Shown here piece after piece: positions 11,436 to 21,708 of a DNA stretch of 64,000 nt. Every line of letters starts with the position of its first letter. Position 1 is the first letter of the stretch. The DNA comes from Calcarisporiella thermophila CBS 279.70 (Eukaryota; Calcarisporiellomycota), in contig NW_027192196.1 in the NCBI RefSeq assembly GCF_041956535.1, forward strand, positions 1,100,752 through 1,164,751, read 5' to 3'. Under the pieces are notes generated by a model, which saw only the letters and a list, made by a program, of their open reading frames with translations, searched no databases and was not told the origin of the DNA. Both the position numbers and the translations under genes were made by a program.

Positions 11436-12987
11436 ATGGTCCCCAAACACCAATATCTTGCTTACTATGGTTGCATCGTCCATTCCCTTGCTCTCTCCCA
11501 ACTGGAGGTGATGCCCAAGTGCTTGCTCCTCGTTGACTTGCACACCGGTAAAATTGAGCGGTTAGAGCGGGAGGTGGGAGAGGATCATGTTGAGGCAACT
11601 TTGGAGGCGTGGGTTGGCCGGGAGAATTGTGATGTAAATATTGAATCATCCGAAATCGAAATGGACCCATATCTTACGCCTTCTCTGTTTGTTTATATCT
11701 TTATAGCTGATCAAGTTGAGAAAGCACCAGTTCCTTATTCCCGGATTTATCGATACCCATGCGGTAGTATTCATCTGGCATTCACTTTGTTTGCAATTCA
11801 AAGGCTAATTCTGACCAAATTTTCCTCCATATTAGCACGCTCCCCAGTACACTTTCCTCGGAAGCGGCCTCGATCTTCCCCTTCTCGACTGGCTTAATAC
11901 TTATACCTTTAAGCGGGAAGCGGATTTCGCCACTCCAGAATATGCCCGCGACAGCTACTCAAAGGTCATTACTCGATTCCTGCAGAATGGAACCACCACG
12001 GCTGCTTTCTACGGCACTATCCACCGTGAAGCGTGCGAGATCCTCGTGGATATCATCCGGGAAAAGGGTCAGCGCGCCTTGGTAGGAAAGGTCAACATGG
12101 ATGCTAATTCGCCGGATTATTACATTGAGACCACGAAAGATAGCTTGGAGCAGACAAGAAAGTTTGTGGCTTCGGTGTTGAGCGAGAAAAATGAGCTGGT
12201 CACTCCCGTCATCACTCCACGATTTGCCATCAGTTGTTCTCGGGAGATGCTCTCCGGCCTCGGTAAGATAGCAGCCGAGTATAATCTCCCCATTCAATCC
12301 CACCTCTCCGAGAACAAGGAAGAGATTGCATTTGTGAGCGAGCTCTTCCCCGAATGCAAGTCTTATACCGAGGTCTATAAGCGCCATGGTCTTCTCAACA
12401 ACCGCACCATCATGGCGCACTGCTGTCATCTCACCGACGACGAAATTCAGCTGATGCGTGAGACTGGCGCAGCCGTTGCGCACTGCCCTAACTCGAACTT
12501 TGCTCTGCAAAGCGGAGTGTGCGATGTGCGCCGGCTATTGAACGAGGGCATTAAAGTGGGCCTGGGAACGGATATTGCAGGCGGTTCGAATGCCAGTATG
12601 CTGGATGCTGTGCGAATGTGCGCAAGTGCATCGAAAGTGTGTGCAATGCGTCACAAAAAGGCGCTTACTTGCGAGCCGGAGGAGAGAGCCGAGAGCAACG
12701 GCAACGGCAGCAAAAAGGAAAATTATGAGTTCTTGTCCATCCCCGAAATCATCTTCTTAGCTACACTGGGTGGTGCTCAGATCCTTGGATTGGGCGATAA
12801 AGTGGGCAACTTTGTGCCAGGCAAAGAGTTTGACGCGTTGTGTGTCGATCCATTTGCCGAAGGATCTCCATTCGATGTGTTCCCGCACGACACAGAGCAT
12901 ACCGTGCTCGAGAAGTTCTTATACTCCGGAGATGATCGCAACCTGAAGCACGTGTATGTTCGCGGTCGTCGGGTTGCAGGTTTCTAA
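11436..12987 (+). CDS. Guanine deaminase, 3 exons, about 468 aa
   Basis: Cytosolic zinc enzyme of the amidohydrolase superfamily that converts guanine to xanthine and ammonia in purine salvage and breakdown. Exons: 11436-11633, 11707-11763, 11836-12987, all in phase 0. The metal motif PGFIDTHA|HAPQYTF is split exactly by intron 2, placing the two metal histidines at 84 and 86. Further ligand blocks are LPIQSHLSENKEE, TIMAHCCHLTDDE and GLGTDIAGGSNASMLDAVR. HCPNSNFAL and the C-terminal FLYSGDDRNLKHVYVRGR also match the family. An 8-residue Gly/Asn/Ser-rich insert (ESNGNGSK) before the conserved ATLGGAQ block is a local expansion. The first ATG gives a normal family length. It lies 280 bp upstream of the NAD synthetase on the same strand, with no functional link implied. 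Confidence 0.96.
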
Positions 12988-13267
12988 GCGACCCTCTTAT
13001 ATCATATTTTATTATTTGTTGGTTTTTATTTCGATTATCTTGAACATATACTGTTGTATTTTGAATTCCATATATCAACCATCTTTATCTCTTTTGTTAA
13101 TACACTCATGCTCCATGAGTGAGTAAATAAAGATTCCTTATTAGCTCCGCGCTCTATTCAAATATTTGGTTAGTAGTTTCGGCAAGTGACTGCTTCCCGA
13201 AATAAAATATTCATATTCACACGTCGAGTTAACTGAATTCACAACGTGGTTCAAGAGCGACGGCGAA

Positions 13268-15614
13268 ATGGGCCATTTGATAACGGTTGCATCTTGTGTT
13301 CTTAATCAATGGGCCCTAGATTTCGAGGGCAATCTCCAGCGCATCATTGCAAGCATCCGTGAGGCCAAACGCCGTGGGGCACGTTTAAGGGTTGGCCCGG
13401 AATTGGAGGTGACGGGGTATGGATGCTATGATCATTTTTTAGAGGGCGACACGTACCTGCATTCGTGGGAGATGTTGGCCAATATTCTAAATGATGAAGA
13501 ATGTAATGACATTCTTTTGGATATCGGGATGTAAGTTATATATTGGTTAATGTCACCCTCTCAAAGATTGGTCATTGTATTAAACTTTGTTTGTGGATAT
13601 CTTTATTTTTGGGTTTTTGCAGGCCTATCATGCACAAAAATGTCAAGTATAATTGCCGCGTTCTTATCCTCAATCGCAAGATTCTTCTAATTCGGCCCAA
13701 GATGTTCCTGGCCAACGACGGAAACTACCGCGAACTACGCTGGTTCACTCCGTGGTGTAAACCTCGCACTGTTGAAGAATACTACCTGCCAAGAATGATT
13801 CGCGATATTACCGGTCAGGTGGGTGATACATGCTTGTGCTTTCGGTAGTAGATCTTTGGGCTCGATTTCTTAATATATTTGAATTTACTGCCAGGCAACA
13901 GTTCCTTTTGGTGACGCGATTATATCTGCGAAAGATACGGTTATTGGAGTAGAGCTTTGCGAAGAGCTGTTTACACCTAACAGCCCTCACATTGGAATGG
14001 GCCTTGATGGGGTAGAAATTTTTACCAATAGTAGCGGCAGTCATCACGAGTTGCGCAAACTCAATAGGCGCATTGATCTGATAAAAGACGCGACGCAGAA
14101 GGTGGGCTCATACTTAGGAGATAGTCATACTAGAAATCAACTTGAATACCCTCTATTGCATGTAGGTTGGTGGCGTGTACTTATATGCAAATCAGCAAGG
14201 ATGCGATGGGGACCGACTTTACTATGATGGGTGTGCCCTAGTTGCGGTCAATGGTCAAATAGTAGCGCAAGGATCGCAATTCTCTCTACAAGATGTCGAG
14301 GTGGCTACAGCCACGATTGACATAGAAGATGTACGATCTTATCGTGGTGCGATGACTAGTCGCTGCATTCAAGCTGCACAAACACCAGCATACCCTCGTA
14401 TCAGTATAGACTTCGCACTTTCAAGCGCTGCGCTTGACTCGCAAATCCACGTACGCCCTGATAAACCTCGGGCTGCATTTTACCACACCCCTGAAGAAGA
14501 AATTGCACTAGGTCCTGCGTGTTGGCTTTGGGACTATCTGAGAAGAAGTAAAACTGCGGGATTCTTCCTGCCACTCAGCGGTGGGATCGATTCATGTGCA
14601 ACAGCAACCATCGTGTGCTCTATGACAAGGCTGGTCGCTGAGGCTGCAAAGCAGGGAAATCAACAGATCATTCGCGATGCGCGTCGCATAGTAGGTGAAA
14701 AAGAAGACTCAGACTATCTCCCCACGGACCCAAGGGAGTTTGCGGGTCGAATATTCCACACTTGTTACATGGGCACCGAGAATTCGAGCCGCGAGACGAG
14801 GGACCGCGCTAAGCGACTGGCCGATGCTATCGGGAGCCATCATACAGATCTGAACATGGACACTGCAGTACGCGCAGTTCATACTGTCTTCTCACTGGCC
14901 ACTGGCAAAACGCCGCGCTTCCGCGTGCACGGGGGAACTAATGCGGAAAACTTGGCGATGCAAAACGTGCAGGCTCGGCTACGCATGGTCCTTGCCTACC
15001 TCTTTGCGCAGTTACTTCCGTGGGTGCGCGGACGAGCGGGGGGTCTGCTGGTGCTTGGAAGTGCCAATGTGGACGAAAGTTTAAGAGGTTATTTGACCAA
15101 ATACGACTGCTCCAGTGCCGACATCAACCCCATTGGTGCGATTAGCAAGGCGGATCTACGCCGATTTATCGCCTATGCGCATCAAAAATTTGATATCGCG
15201 GTGCTCGAGGAGTTCTTGAGTGCAACACCGACCGCTGAGCTCGAGCCTATCACTCAAAACTACGTTCAATCTGATGAGGCGGATATGGGAATGACTTACG
15301 ACGAGCTTTCCATCTTTGGCCGACTTCGCAAGGTGGAGCGCTGTGGCCCTTTCGCGATGTTCTCACGGCTCGTCCACGAATGGGGTGACCATCTTCGGCC
15401 TGCGCAAGTGGCCGAGAAAGTCAAACGATTCTTCTACTATTATGCCATCAATCGTCATAAATTGACGACATTAACCCCGAGCTACCATGCAGAGTCCTAC
15501 AGCCCCGACGATAATCGATTCGACCTGCGACCTTTCTTGTATAACGCCGCATTCAATTGGCAGTTCCGGAGGATCGATGCCGCAGCAGAGGCACTGGAAA
15601 AGGTGAACAAATGA
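13268..15614 (+). CDS. Glutamine-dependent NAD+ synthetase, 4 exons, about 704 aa
   Basis: Final step of NAD+ synthesis: amidates nicotinic acid adenine dinucleotide using ATP and glutamine. Exons 13268-13530, 13623-13818, 13895-14101 and 14166-15614 keep frame. The N-terminal nitrilase-type glutaminase domain has its triad in place: Glu45 ([10 protein letters not shown]), Lys114 ([14 protein letters not shown]) and Cys175 ([11 protein letters not shown]). The C-terminal synthetase domain has the ATP-binding [12 protein letters not shown] loop, the [15 protein letters not shown] block and the [28 protein letters not shown] segment. Length matches eukaryotic NADSYN1/Qns1 (about 700 aa), and both halves are fused as usual in eukaryotes. 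No key residue is missing, so it should be active. Confidence 0.97.
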
Positions 15615-16381
15615 AGTCGAATCAAGAGAATGGATTATTTGTGAATTGTTGTTGTGTAAAATTTCGAGAATAAATTATCTTATTGAACGAAAAGTGTGGG
15701 GCGACTTAAAACGTAGAGAAATCTTTGCTCCTTTTAATTTTTACAACGTTAACTAACTCAATAACCAATATGTATGAAGATTTAGGACAAAAGCACCCCA
15801 GAACTGAATAAATTTGTTTCATAGAATCTCCTAAAGTATATAATAGTGCACCGTTTGAAATATCAGGAGTTTTTATTTATGATTTTGGCATTATTATTTT
15901 GATATAGCTAATATAGTTGCTTACACTAGATCAGGCCAACCCCCGCTCAGCATTCAACTCAACAATTGCATATTTGAACAAATTGTGAATCAGAGGCTCG
16001 TAAACATATTTGGGGGCGTTTTGTAGGATATAGGGTCCCTTAGCAGTCTATTTGTCGTAGGTGTTAGACATTTTCTACTAACCATAAAGGCCTTCTGCTA
16101 TTAATGTTCATAAATGCAGAATTTAAGGTCGAGTTTAATGCTAGTTTACCATAATAAAAAATAATAGAAATATAGAAATATTTTATCACCCAGAAGGAGA
16201 GATCAGCAGATTATTGAAAAGTAAATTATCGAGACATTAAAAAGTATTATATTACAACGATATAGAATAAGTGGCAATCGAATCTGACTGCGAGAAGTGG
16301 CAAGAAAAAGCCGACCGATGAGCCATGATGAATTTAATTTAAACTTTTTAGCCTTCAGGTCTCCATGTCTCCATGTCTCCT
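15615..16381. other. Intergenic, NAD synthetase and DUF3712 copy 1 (convergent 3' ends)
   Basis: AT-rich 3' flanks of two convergent genes. There is a short tandem TCTCCATG repeat at about 16361-16380, just past the stop of the minus-strand gene. No gene or RNA feature was found. Confidence 0.5.
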
Positions 16382-17956
16382 CTAGTTGGTATGCGTCTGT
16401 TTCGGCTTATCGGCAAAAGCCTTGCTAGGTTCAGCTTTTCTATCTCCAGTCTCAGCTGGTTTCCAAGTGTCCCTCGTCTGATCTGGCTTATCGGTGGATT
16501 TCGGCATTGCTTGGGAAACAGTTGGTTTTACAGTAGCATGTGGAGTTTCTACTGATTTTGAAGAGGTAGACTTTTCAGTATATTTGACCTCCTCAGTGGA
16601 GCTAGGAATCTGGGAGGACTTGGGACGAAGAAACGAGTTGATACCCTGAGCATCTATATCAGATACGTCCAATTCCATACGAACATTCTTTTGCTTATAT
16701 GGGATATTGAAAACATAATTGCCAATCTGGGCGGTAATTACCGAATCAATATCCACATCTATACCACTAGGATAGTTGTTTAAGATATCTATTAATGTCT
16801 CTTCGCTGGCGGTTATTATTGTAGCCAGCTTGTTGAAGGCTTTCTCCTGCCTTTGAGGGACGAGAAAGTTGGAGCTATGATCGATTTCTAGGAGAGGGTT
16901 GTTCTTAAACTGAAGTTTTGCCTTAACGTGTGAAACGATAATATCGGTGTCGAGAGGGTTGAAGAGCGAAAAAGTACTATTAGTTTTCCTATAGACAACG
17001 GCATCTAAGCTAAAAACACAACGGGAGCTCCTAATCATTTCATCTTTCACACCCACCACGGTGGCAGGTACTTTGAGAGAAGCAAACGACGGCTTAATGG
17101 ATTCAATAGGGGTCGACTCGCTAGTTCCGACTACGGCCACATTTGAGTTCTGACCCGCAAGGAACGCTTCGAGTACTTCGACTCCAGCTCCATCTCCATT
17201 GGGGTTAATAGCGAGTCGTCCAGAGACAGGATTGGCTCCACGTTTAATGCTAAGATCCTTGAGTGCAAGGCTGCCAATCTTCTTATCCTGATATTGTACA
17301 TCGAACGAAACATCACCAGCATGGATGGCAATATCTGAGGGGTTCTGGAGGGTGGAGGTCACATCAACTTGGATGCCATCCTTAGTGCCACCAACGACCT
17401 TAAACTGTTCGAACTTGAGAGGCACAGATGTCAGCCCATTCATTCCCTTGAGATTCACGTCGTTTCCGAATGGAACCCCCTTAAAGGCTTGTTCGCCAGT
17501 AGAAGTCTTAGTAACAACATCAGAGGTGCCGTGCAAGTTGATGGTAGCCTGCGCCTGTGTAGTGAGGGTCTTGAGCAGTTCTTGGATTTGAGCATGTTTG
17601 TCTGCTGCTTCTTGCAGTGGAAGATCGGCGAACTTGAAAGTAAGCTGACCATTGCCAGAGCTTGCTGGAGCACCCTCAGGGATGGAGAGGGTTGCAATGT
17701 CGTCATTTCCGTACTTGATGATAGCATTTGACAAATACTTCAGAATTGTAGCATCCCCATCGGTGGTGTATTTCACAGTAAGAGAGTCGGAAGTAGAGAG
17801 AGGAGAGTAAGGATCACCTTTTGTGAAGTCGAGGTCGATGGATTTGAGCTCAACGCCATTGATGGTGAATCCATCGGCAGGCTTCTCAACGGGAGCACCC
17901 CGGCAGGTTGCCACAAGAGCCAAGGCGATGGCAATAGAAGGGATCGAAAGCTTCAT
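16382..17956 (-). CDS. Secreted DUF3712/LEA-like protein, paralogue 1, single exon, 524 aa
   Basis: Uncharacterised fungal secreted protein; function unknown. An N-terminal signal peptide (MKLSIPSIAIALALVATCRG) is followed by two beta-rich repeats of the DUF3712 / LEA-14-like type. One spans about residues 35-260, including GVPFGND, LKGMNGL and TLQNPSDIAIHAGDVSFD; the second spans about 265-445, including IPYKQKNV. A Ser/Thr/Lys/Pro-rich low-complexity tail follows (about 450-524), probably glycosylated or cell-wall-associated. The N-terminal half is almost identical to paralogue 3 (21709 onward), whereas the C-terminal half is clearly diverged. Here the site after the signal peptide reads EKPADG; paralogue 3 has EKRAEG, a Kex2-like Lys-Arg site. 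The same domain recurs in the large protein at 26340-31233. Confidence 0.85.
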   Translation of the reverse strand: MKLSIPSIAIALALVATCRGAPVEKPADGFTINGVELKSIDLDFTKGDPYSPLSTSDSLTVKYTTDGDATILKYLSNAIIKYGNDDIATLSIPEGAPASSGNGQLTFKFADLPLQEAADKHAQIQELLKTLTTQAQATINLHGTSDVVTKTSTGEQAFKGVPFGNDVNLKGMNGLTSVPLKFEQFKVVGGTKDGIQVDVTSTLQNPSDIAIHAGDVSFDVQYQDKKIGSLALKDLSIKRGANPVSGRLAINPNGDGAGVEVLEAFLAGQNSNVAVVGTSESTPIESIKPSFASLKVPATVVGVKDEMIRSSRCVFSLDAVVYRKTNSTFSLFNPLDTDIIVSHVKAKLQFKNNPLLEIDHSSNFLVPQRQEKAFNKLATIITASEETLIDILNNYPSGIDVDIDSVITAQIGNYVFNIPYKQKNVRMELDVSDIDAQGINSFLRPKSSQIPSSTEEVKYTEKSTSSKSVETPHATVKPTVSQAMPKSTDKPDQTRDTWKPAETGDRKAEPSKAFADKPKQTHTN

Positions 17957-18775
17957 TGTAGGGTGTCAATGATAGTGAGAAAGAGCAAAACTATATAAGG
18001 AATGGAGATAATAATAATGAGAAAGGAGAAAAGGAATCTAAAAATTAAATAAAGAGTAGAAAAAACAATAAGAGAGTCAATATATAATATAAAAGAAGAG
18101 CTCTGCGTATCTCCTTTTATATTATTTTCCCTTCACTTCCCTACCATCAGAGTTCATTCGTACTTCCGGGGCTACCCCAGAATTGTTGTGGAACTGCGTT
18201 GGTTGGTAGCCATGTGTAGAGGACATATTTCACCGCTGCTTCTAACTAAATATTAAAGTTATATCGTGTATCATGGAGTTGGAATAAGCCGAGCATCCTC
18301 GGATGTGAAAGTTGCACTGGAGCAGCAACTCAAAGCTACACGAACAAGCAATTCCACCGGATTAATAGTATAGTAAACGGTGACGAGAGCAGACAAATAA
18401 GATCTGAGACTACTCCTCATTTCATATTAGCATAGCGTTGCTGAATGCATGACAGTGTTACCCATCATCCCACTGATCTAGATTTCTAAGTCAAGGTCGA
18501 ACTCTTTAGATAACCTTGGCCAAGTTCATAGCTTCACTCCGGTTTGGTAGGCAAAGGTGGAGTGAATTAAACTTTCTCATTGAATATTCGCCCGTGTTAT
18601 CATAGTTTATCCTCGCACTATCATGTCTTCCGGGTTCTTGTGCAGTATTCAGAGTTGAAGTTCAATGTATGCTTAGAATAAAGATTAACCTACTTCGAAC
18701 CATATATGCAATCTATTTTATTGAAGATACACCCATATGATTGAATGCCATAATGCGTGATTGAGGGTTTAGAGT
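17957..18775 (-). promoter_or_regulatory. Upstream region of paralogue 1, homologous to that of paralogue 2
   Basis: From about 18099 to 18775 the sequence aligns, with substitutions and small indels, to 20621-21300 upstream of paralogue 2. Shared blocks include CATCCTCGGAT and AGCAATTCCACCGGATTAAT. The duplicated unit therefore included about 650 bp of upstream DNA as well as the gene. A TATA-like CTATATAAGG lies at about 17991-18000 (read on plus), close to the start codon. Confidence 0.65.
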
Positions 18776-19268
18776 AATTTTATAAATTTAAAAAAATTTG
18801 CGACAAGTTCCATTTTTGTCAAAAAAAAAAAGCAAGTTACTTGAGGGACTTCACTTCCTAGGCACCCATATTATGAAGAGAAGAAATTTTTAGTGTCCCG
18901 AAGCCATGGCCCCAATGACTACATTATAAAATTGAATAGTACGAAAAAATGTTTGAGATATTCTACAATCCAGTACATTTTCTACTTAATTCCTTAAACT
19001 CAATGACGGTTATTCAGACTCAACAGTATTGCTTTTTCTCTATTATCGTTTTTATTTGGTTTAAATTTAACAGTGAAGAATTCATCAGATTAAGAGGTGG
19101 ATTGGTAGCTATTGGTCAAAATATTGTTCATATAAATAGAAGAAGGTATATTATAATAGTTAAAATGAATGGCAATACAAGAAGCTAAAGGTAGAGTGTA
19201 GTCAGACAGATAAAGGAGCGCTATAACAAGATAACTTTGGATCGGCTTTCAAGTATCCATCTCATCTA

Positions 19269-20109
19269 TTAAATGTTAAATGTCTGCTTTGGCTCTTCAA
19301 CGATTGATGTGGTAGGATTAGGCTTCTTGTTTTCAGTCTCGACAAACTTCACTGTACTCTTTGTCTGATTCTTGGTCTCAACAGGATTTTCAGTGGATTT
19401 TGAGTTCTCCTGGGAAACAGATGGCTTTTTAGTGGTGTGTGAAGTTTCCACTGACATTGAAGGGGTGGGACTATCAATTGATTTGGATATCTCAGTGGAG
19501 CTGGGAAATTGAGAAGAGTTGGAGGGAAGAAGCCCCTTCATTCCTTGGGCTTTTAGTTTTAAGTCAAACTCGATGGACACATTATTCTGCTTGTACGGGA
19601 TATTGACAACATAATCGCCAACTTTGATGGTAATAACTGAATCGATATCAAATCTATATGAATAATCGAAATTTTTAAGAAAATCTCCGAGGTTCTCATC
19701 GCTGGCAGTAATTGTGCTAGCAAGCTCGTTAATAATTTTCTCCTGTCCATGGGGAATGAGAATGTTGGTGTCTTGGTTGACCTCGAGGAAAGGGTTATTC
19801 TTAAATGCGATATTTATCTTCAAGTGTGTCACCGTAATATCGGTATCAAGAGGGTTAAAAAGCGAATAAGTAGTCTTGGTTTTCTTATATGCTATGGCAT
19901 TTATGCTCAAATCACATCGAGGGTTCCGGATCAACTTATCTTTAACACCCGTCACCGTGGCAATTGCCTGGAGTGAAGTAAACGATGGTTTAAGTGATTC
20001 AATGGGGGTCGATTCGCTAGTTCCGACTACGGCTACGCTTGAAGTCTGGCCTCCGAAGTACGCCTCGAGTATTTCGGCTCCAGCTGAGGCTCCATCTCCA
20101 CTTGGGCTG
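19269..20109 (-). CDS. Secreted DUF3712-like protein, paralogue 2, C-terminal half (N-terminal half in assembly gap)
   Basis: About 280 residues are readable, ending at the stop beside 19269. They match the second half of paralogue 1: GTSESTPIESLKPSF, TGVKDKLIRNPRCDLS, SLFNPLDTDITVTHLK and IPYKQNNV, then a Ser/Thr/Pro/Lys-rich tail. The sequence breaks at the N run at 20110, at a codon homologous to Asn-Pro in the INPNGDGAG motif of paralogue 1. The missing N-terminal half should be about 250 codons plus leader, more than the 511 Ns provide. The gene is probably intact in the genome, and divergent from paralogue 3. No function is known. Confidence 0.8.
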
Positions 20110-20620
20110 NNNNNNNNNNNNNNNNNNNNNNNNNNNNNNNNNNNNNNNNNNNNNNNNNNNNNNNNNNNNNNNNNNNNNNNNNNNNNNNNNNNNNNNNNNN
20201 NNNNNNNNNNNNNNNNNNNNNNNNNNNNNNNNNNNNNNNNNNNNNNNNNNNNNNNNNNNNNNNNNNNNNNNNNNNNNNNNNNNNNNNNNNNNNNNNNNNN
20301 NNNNNNNNNNNNNNNNNNNNNNNNNNNNNNNNNNNNNNNNNNNNNNNNNNNNNNNNNNNNNNNNNNNNNNNNNNNNNNNNNNNNNNNNNNNNNNNNNNNN
20401 NNNNNNNNNNNNNNNNNNNNNNNNNNNNNNNNNNNNNNNNNNNNNNNNNNNNNNNNNNNNNNNNNNNNNNNNNNNNNNNNNNNNNNNNNNNNNNNNNNNN
20501 NNNNNNNNNNNNNNNNNNNNNNNNNNNNNNNNNNNNNNNNNNNNNNNNNNNNNNNNNNNNNNNNNNNNNNNNNNNNNNNNNNNNNNNNNNNNNNNNNNNN
20601 NNNNNNNNNNNNNNNNNNNN
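20110..20620. other. Assembly gap (511 N) in the 5' half of DUF3712 paralogue 2
   Basis: The run of N covers the 5' half and leader of paralogue 2. By comparison with paralogue 3, about 890 nt should separate the end of the inverted-repeat arm from the homologous break point. The N count is therefore an estimate and probably too small. Confidence 0.95.
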
Positions 20621-20785
20621 GAACTCTGTGCGTCTCCTTTTATAAATATTTATCCTCGCTTTTCTGGAATGATCAGAGTTTATTTGTATTTCGGTGGTCA
20701 CCCCAGATTATGGTGGAACGGCGCTTGTAGGCTGCACGATGTGAAGGACCTATTTCGTCGCTACCCCTCCATCTTGGAAACGGCT
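20621..20785. repeat. Left arm of a perfect inverted repeat (165 bp)
   Basis: These 165 bases are the exact reverse complement of 21406-21570; I compared the two arms base by base and found no mismatch. The arm abuts the N gap, so the repeat probably continues into it. It is the promoter-proximal sequence of paralogue 2 and contains TATAAATATT near its gap-side end. Confidence 0.95.
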
Positions 20786-21405
20786 AAACTTCTATGATAA
20801 ATAGTGTTGTGTGCCACGGATTTTGGAATAAGCGGAACATCCTCGGATTTGATTGTCGTACTGAAATTTTAAATCTAAACTGCGTAAGCAAGCAATTCCA
20901 CCGGATTAATATGAAGAGTAAAGTAAATCAAAAACTCCAGCTATAGCTTTGCTCCTCCTTTCCCTTGCAGTCTAACATGATAGAATGCTTGACAGCGTTA
21001 CCTATCTTATTGAGCCATAATTTAAGTCTGGACTTAACTCTTCAAATAAATTGATCAAGGCCTTATTTCTCTACAGCTTGGTAAACTTAGATGAAAGAGT
21101 GTAGATTGATATGAACTTTTTCATTAAATTTTCCTCTTGTTACCTGTTACCACCTAAGTATCACATCTTTTGAATTCTTGTGCAATAATCAGAATTGAAG
21201 CTGAATATTTGCTTAGAACTATGATAACAACGCTACAATATATATATACGAACTATATTGAAGATATAACCATGTGAAAGAATAACGCAATCCATAAAAG
21301 CGGGTTTGAACAGATGTAGATGTTTGCCGCATAACTGTTTTTCACAATATATTGAAGATATATAGTATTTAAGATCAAAAATATAGAAGAAAGGAAGAGA
21401 GTGTG
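20786..21405. other. Spacer between inverted-repeat arms, shared upstream region of paralogues 2 and 3
   Basis: 620 bp of AT-rich non-coding DNA. The left part (to about 21300) is homologous to the region upstream of paralogue 1; the right part next to 21406 is not recognisably so. It is the intergenic region between two divergently transcribed paralogues, so it probably carries control elements for both. No gene was found. Confidence 0.6.
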
Positions 21406-21570
21406 AGCCGTTTCCAAGATGGAGGGGTAGCGACGAAATAGGTCCTTCACATCGTGCAGCCTACAAGCGCCGTTCCACCATAATCTGGGGTGACCACCGA
21501 AATACAAATAAACTCTGATCATTCCAGAAAAGCGAGGATAAATATTTATAAAAGGAGACGCACAGAGTTC
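21406..21570. repeat. Right arm of the perfect inverted repeat (165 bp)
   Basis: Exact reverse complement of 20621-20785. It is followed by a T run (21571-21580), a pyrimidine-rich leader and the ATG of paralogue 3 at 21709. Confidence 0.95.
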
Positions 21571-21708
21571 TTTTTTTTTTTATTCGACTCTTTGATCGTT
21601 TTTCTTCTCTTTATTTTACTTTCGATTCTGTTTCTCCTTTCTCATTTTTATTATTCCCATTCCTTTTATAGCTCTGCTCCTGTCTCTGATTATCATTGAT
21701 AGCCTATA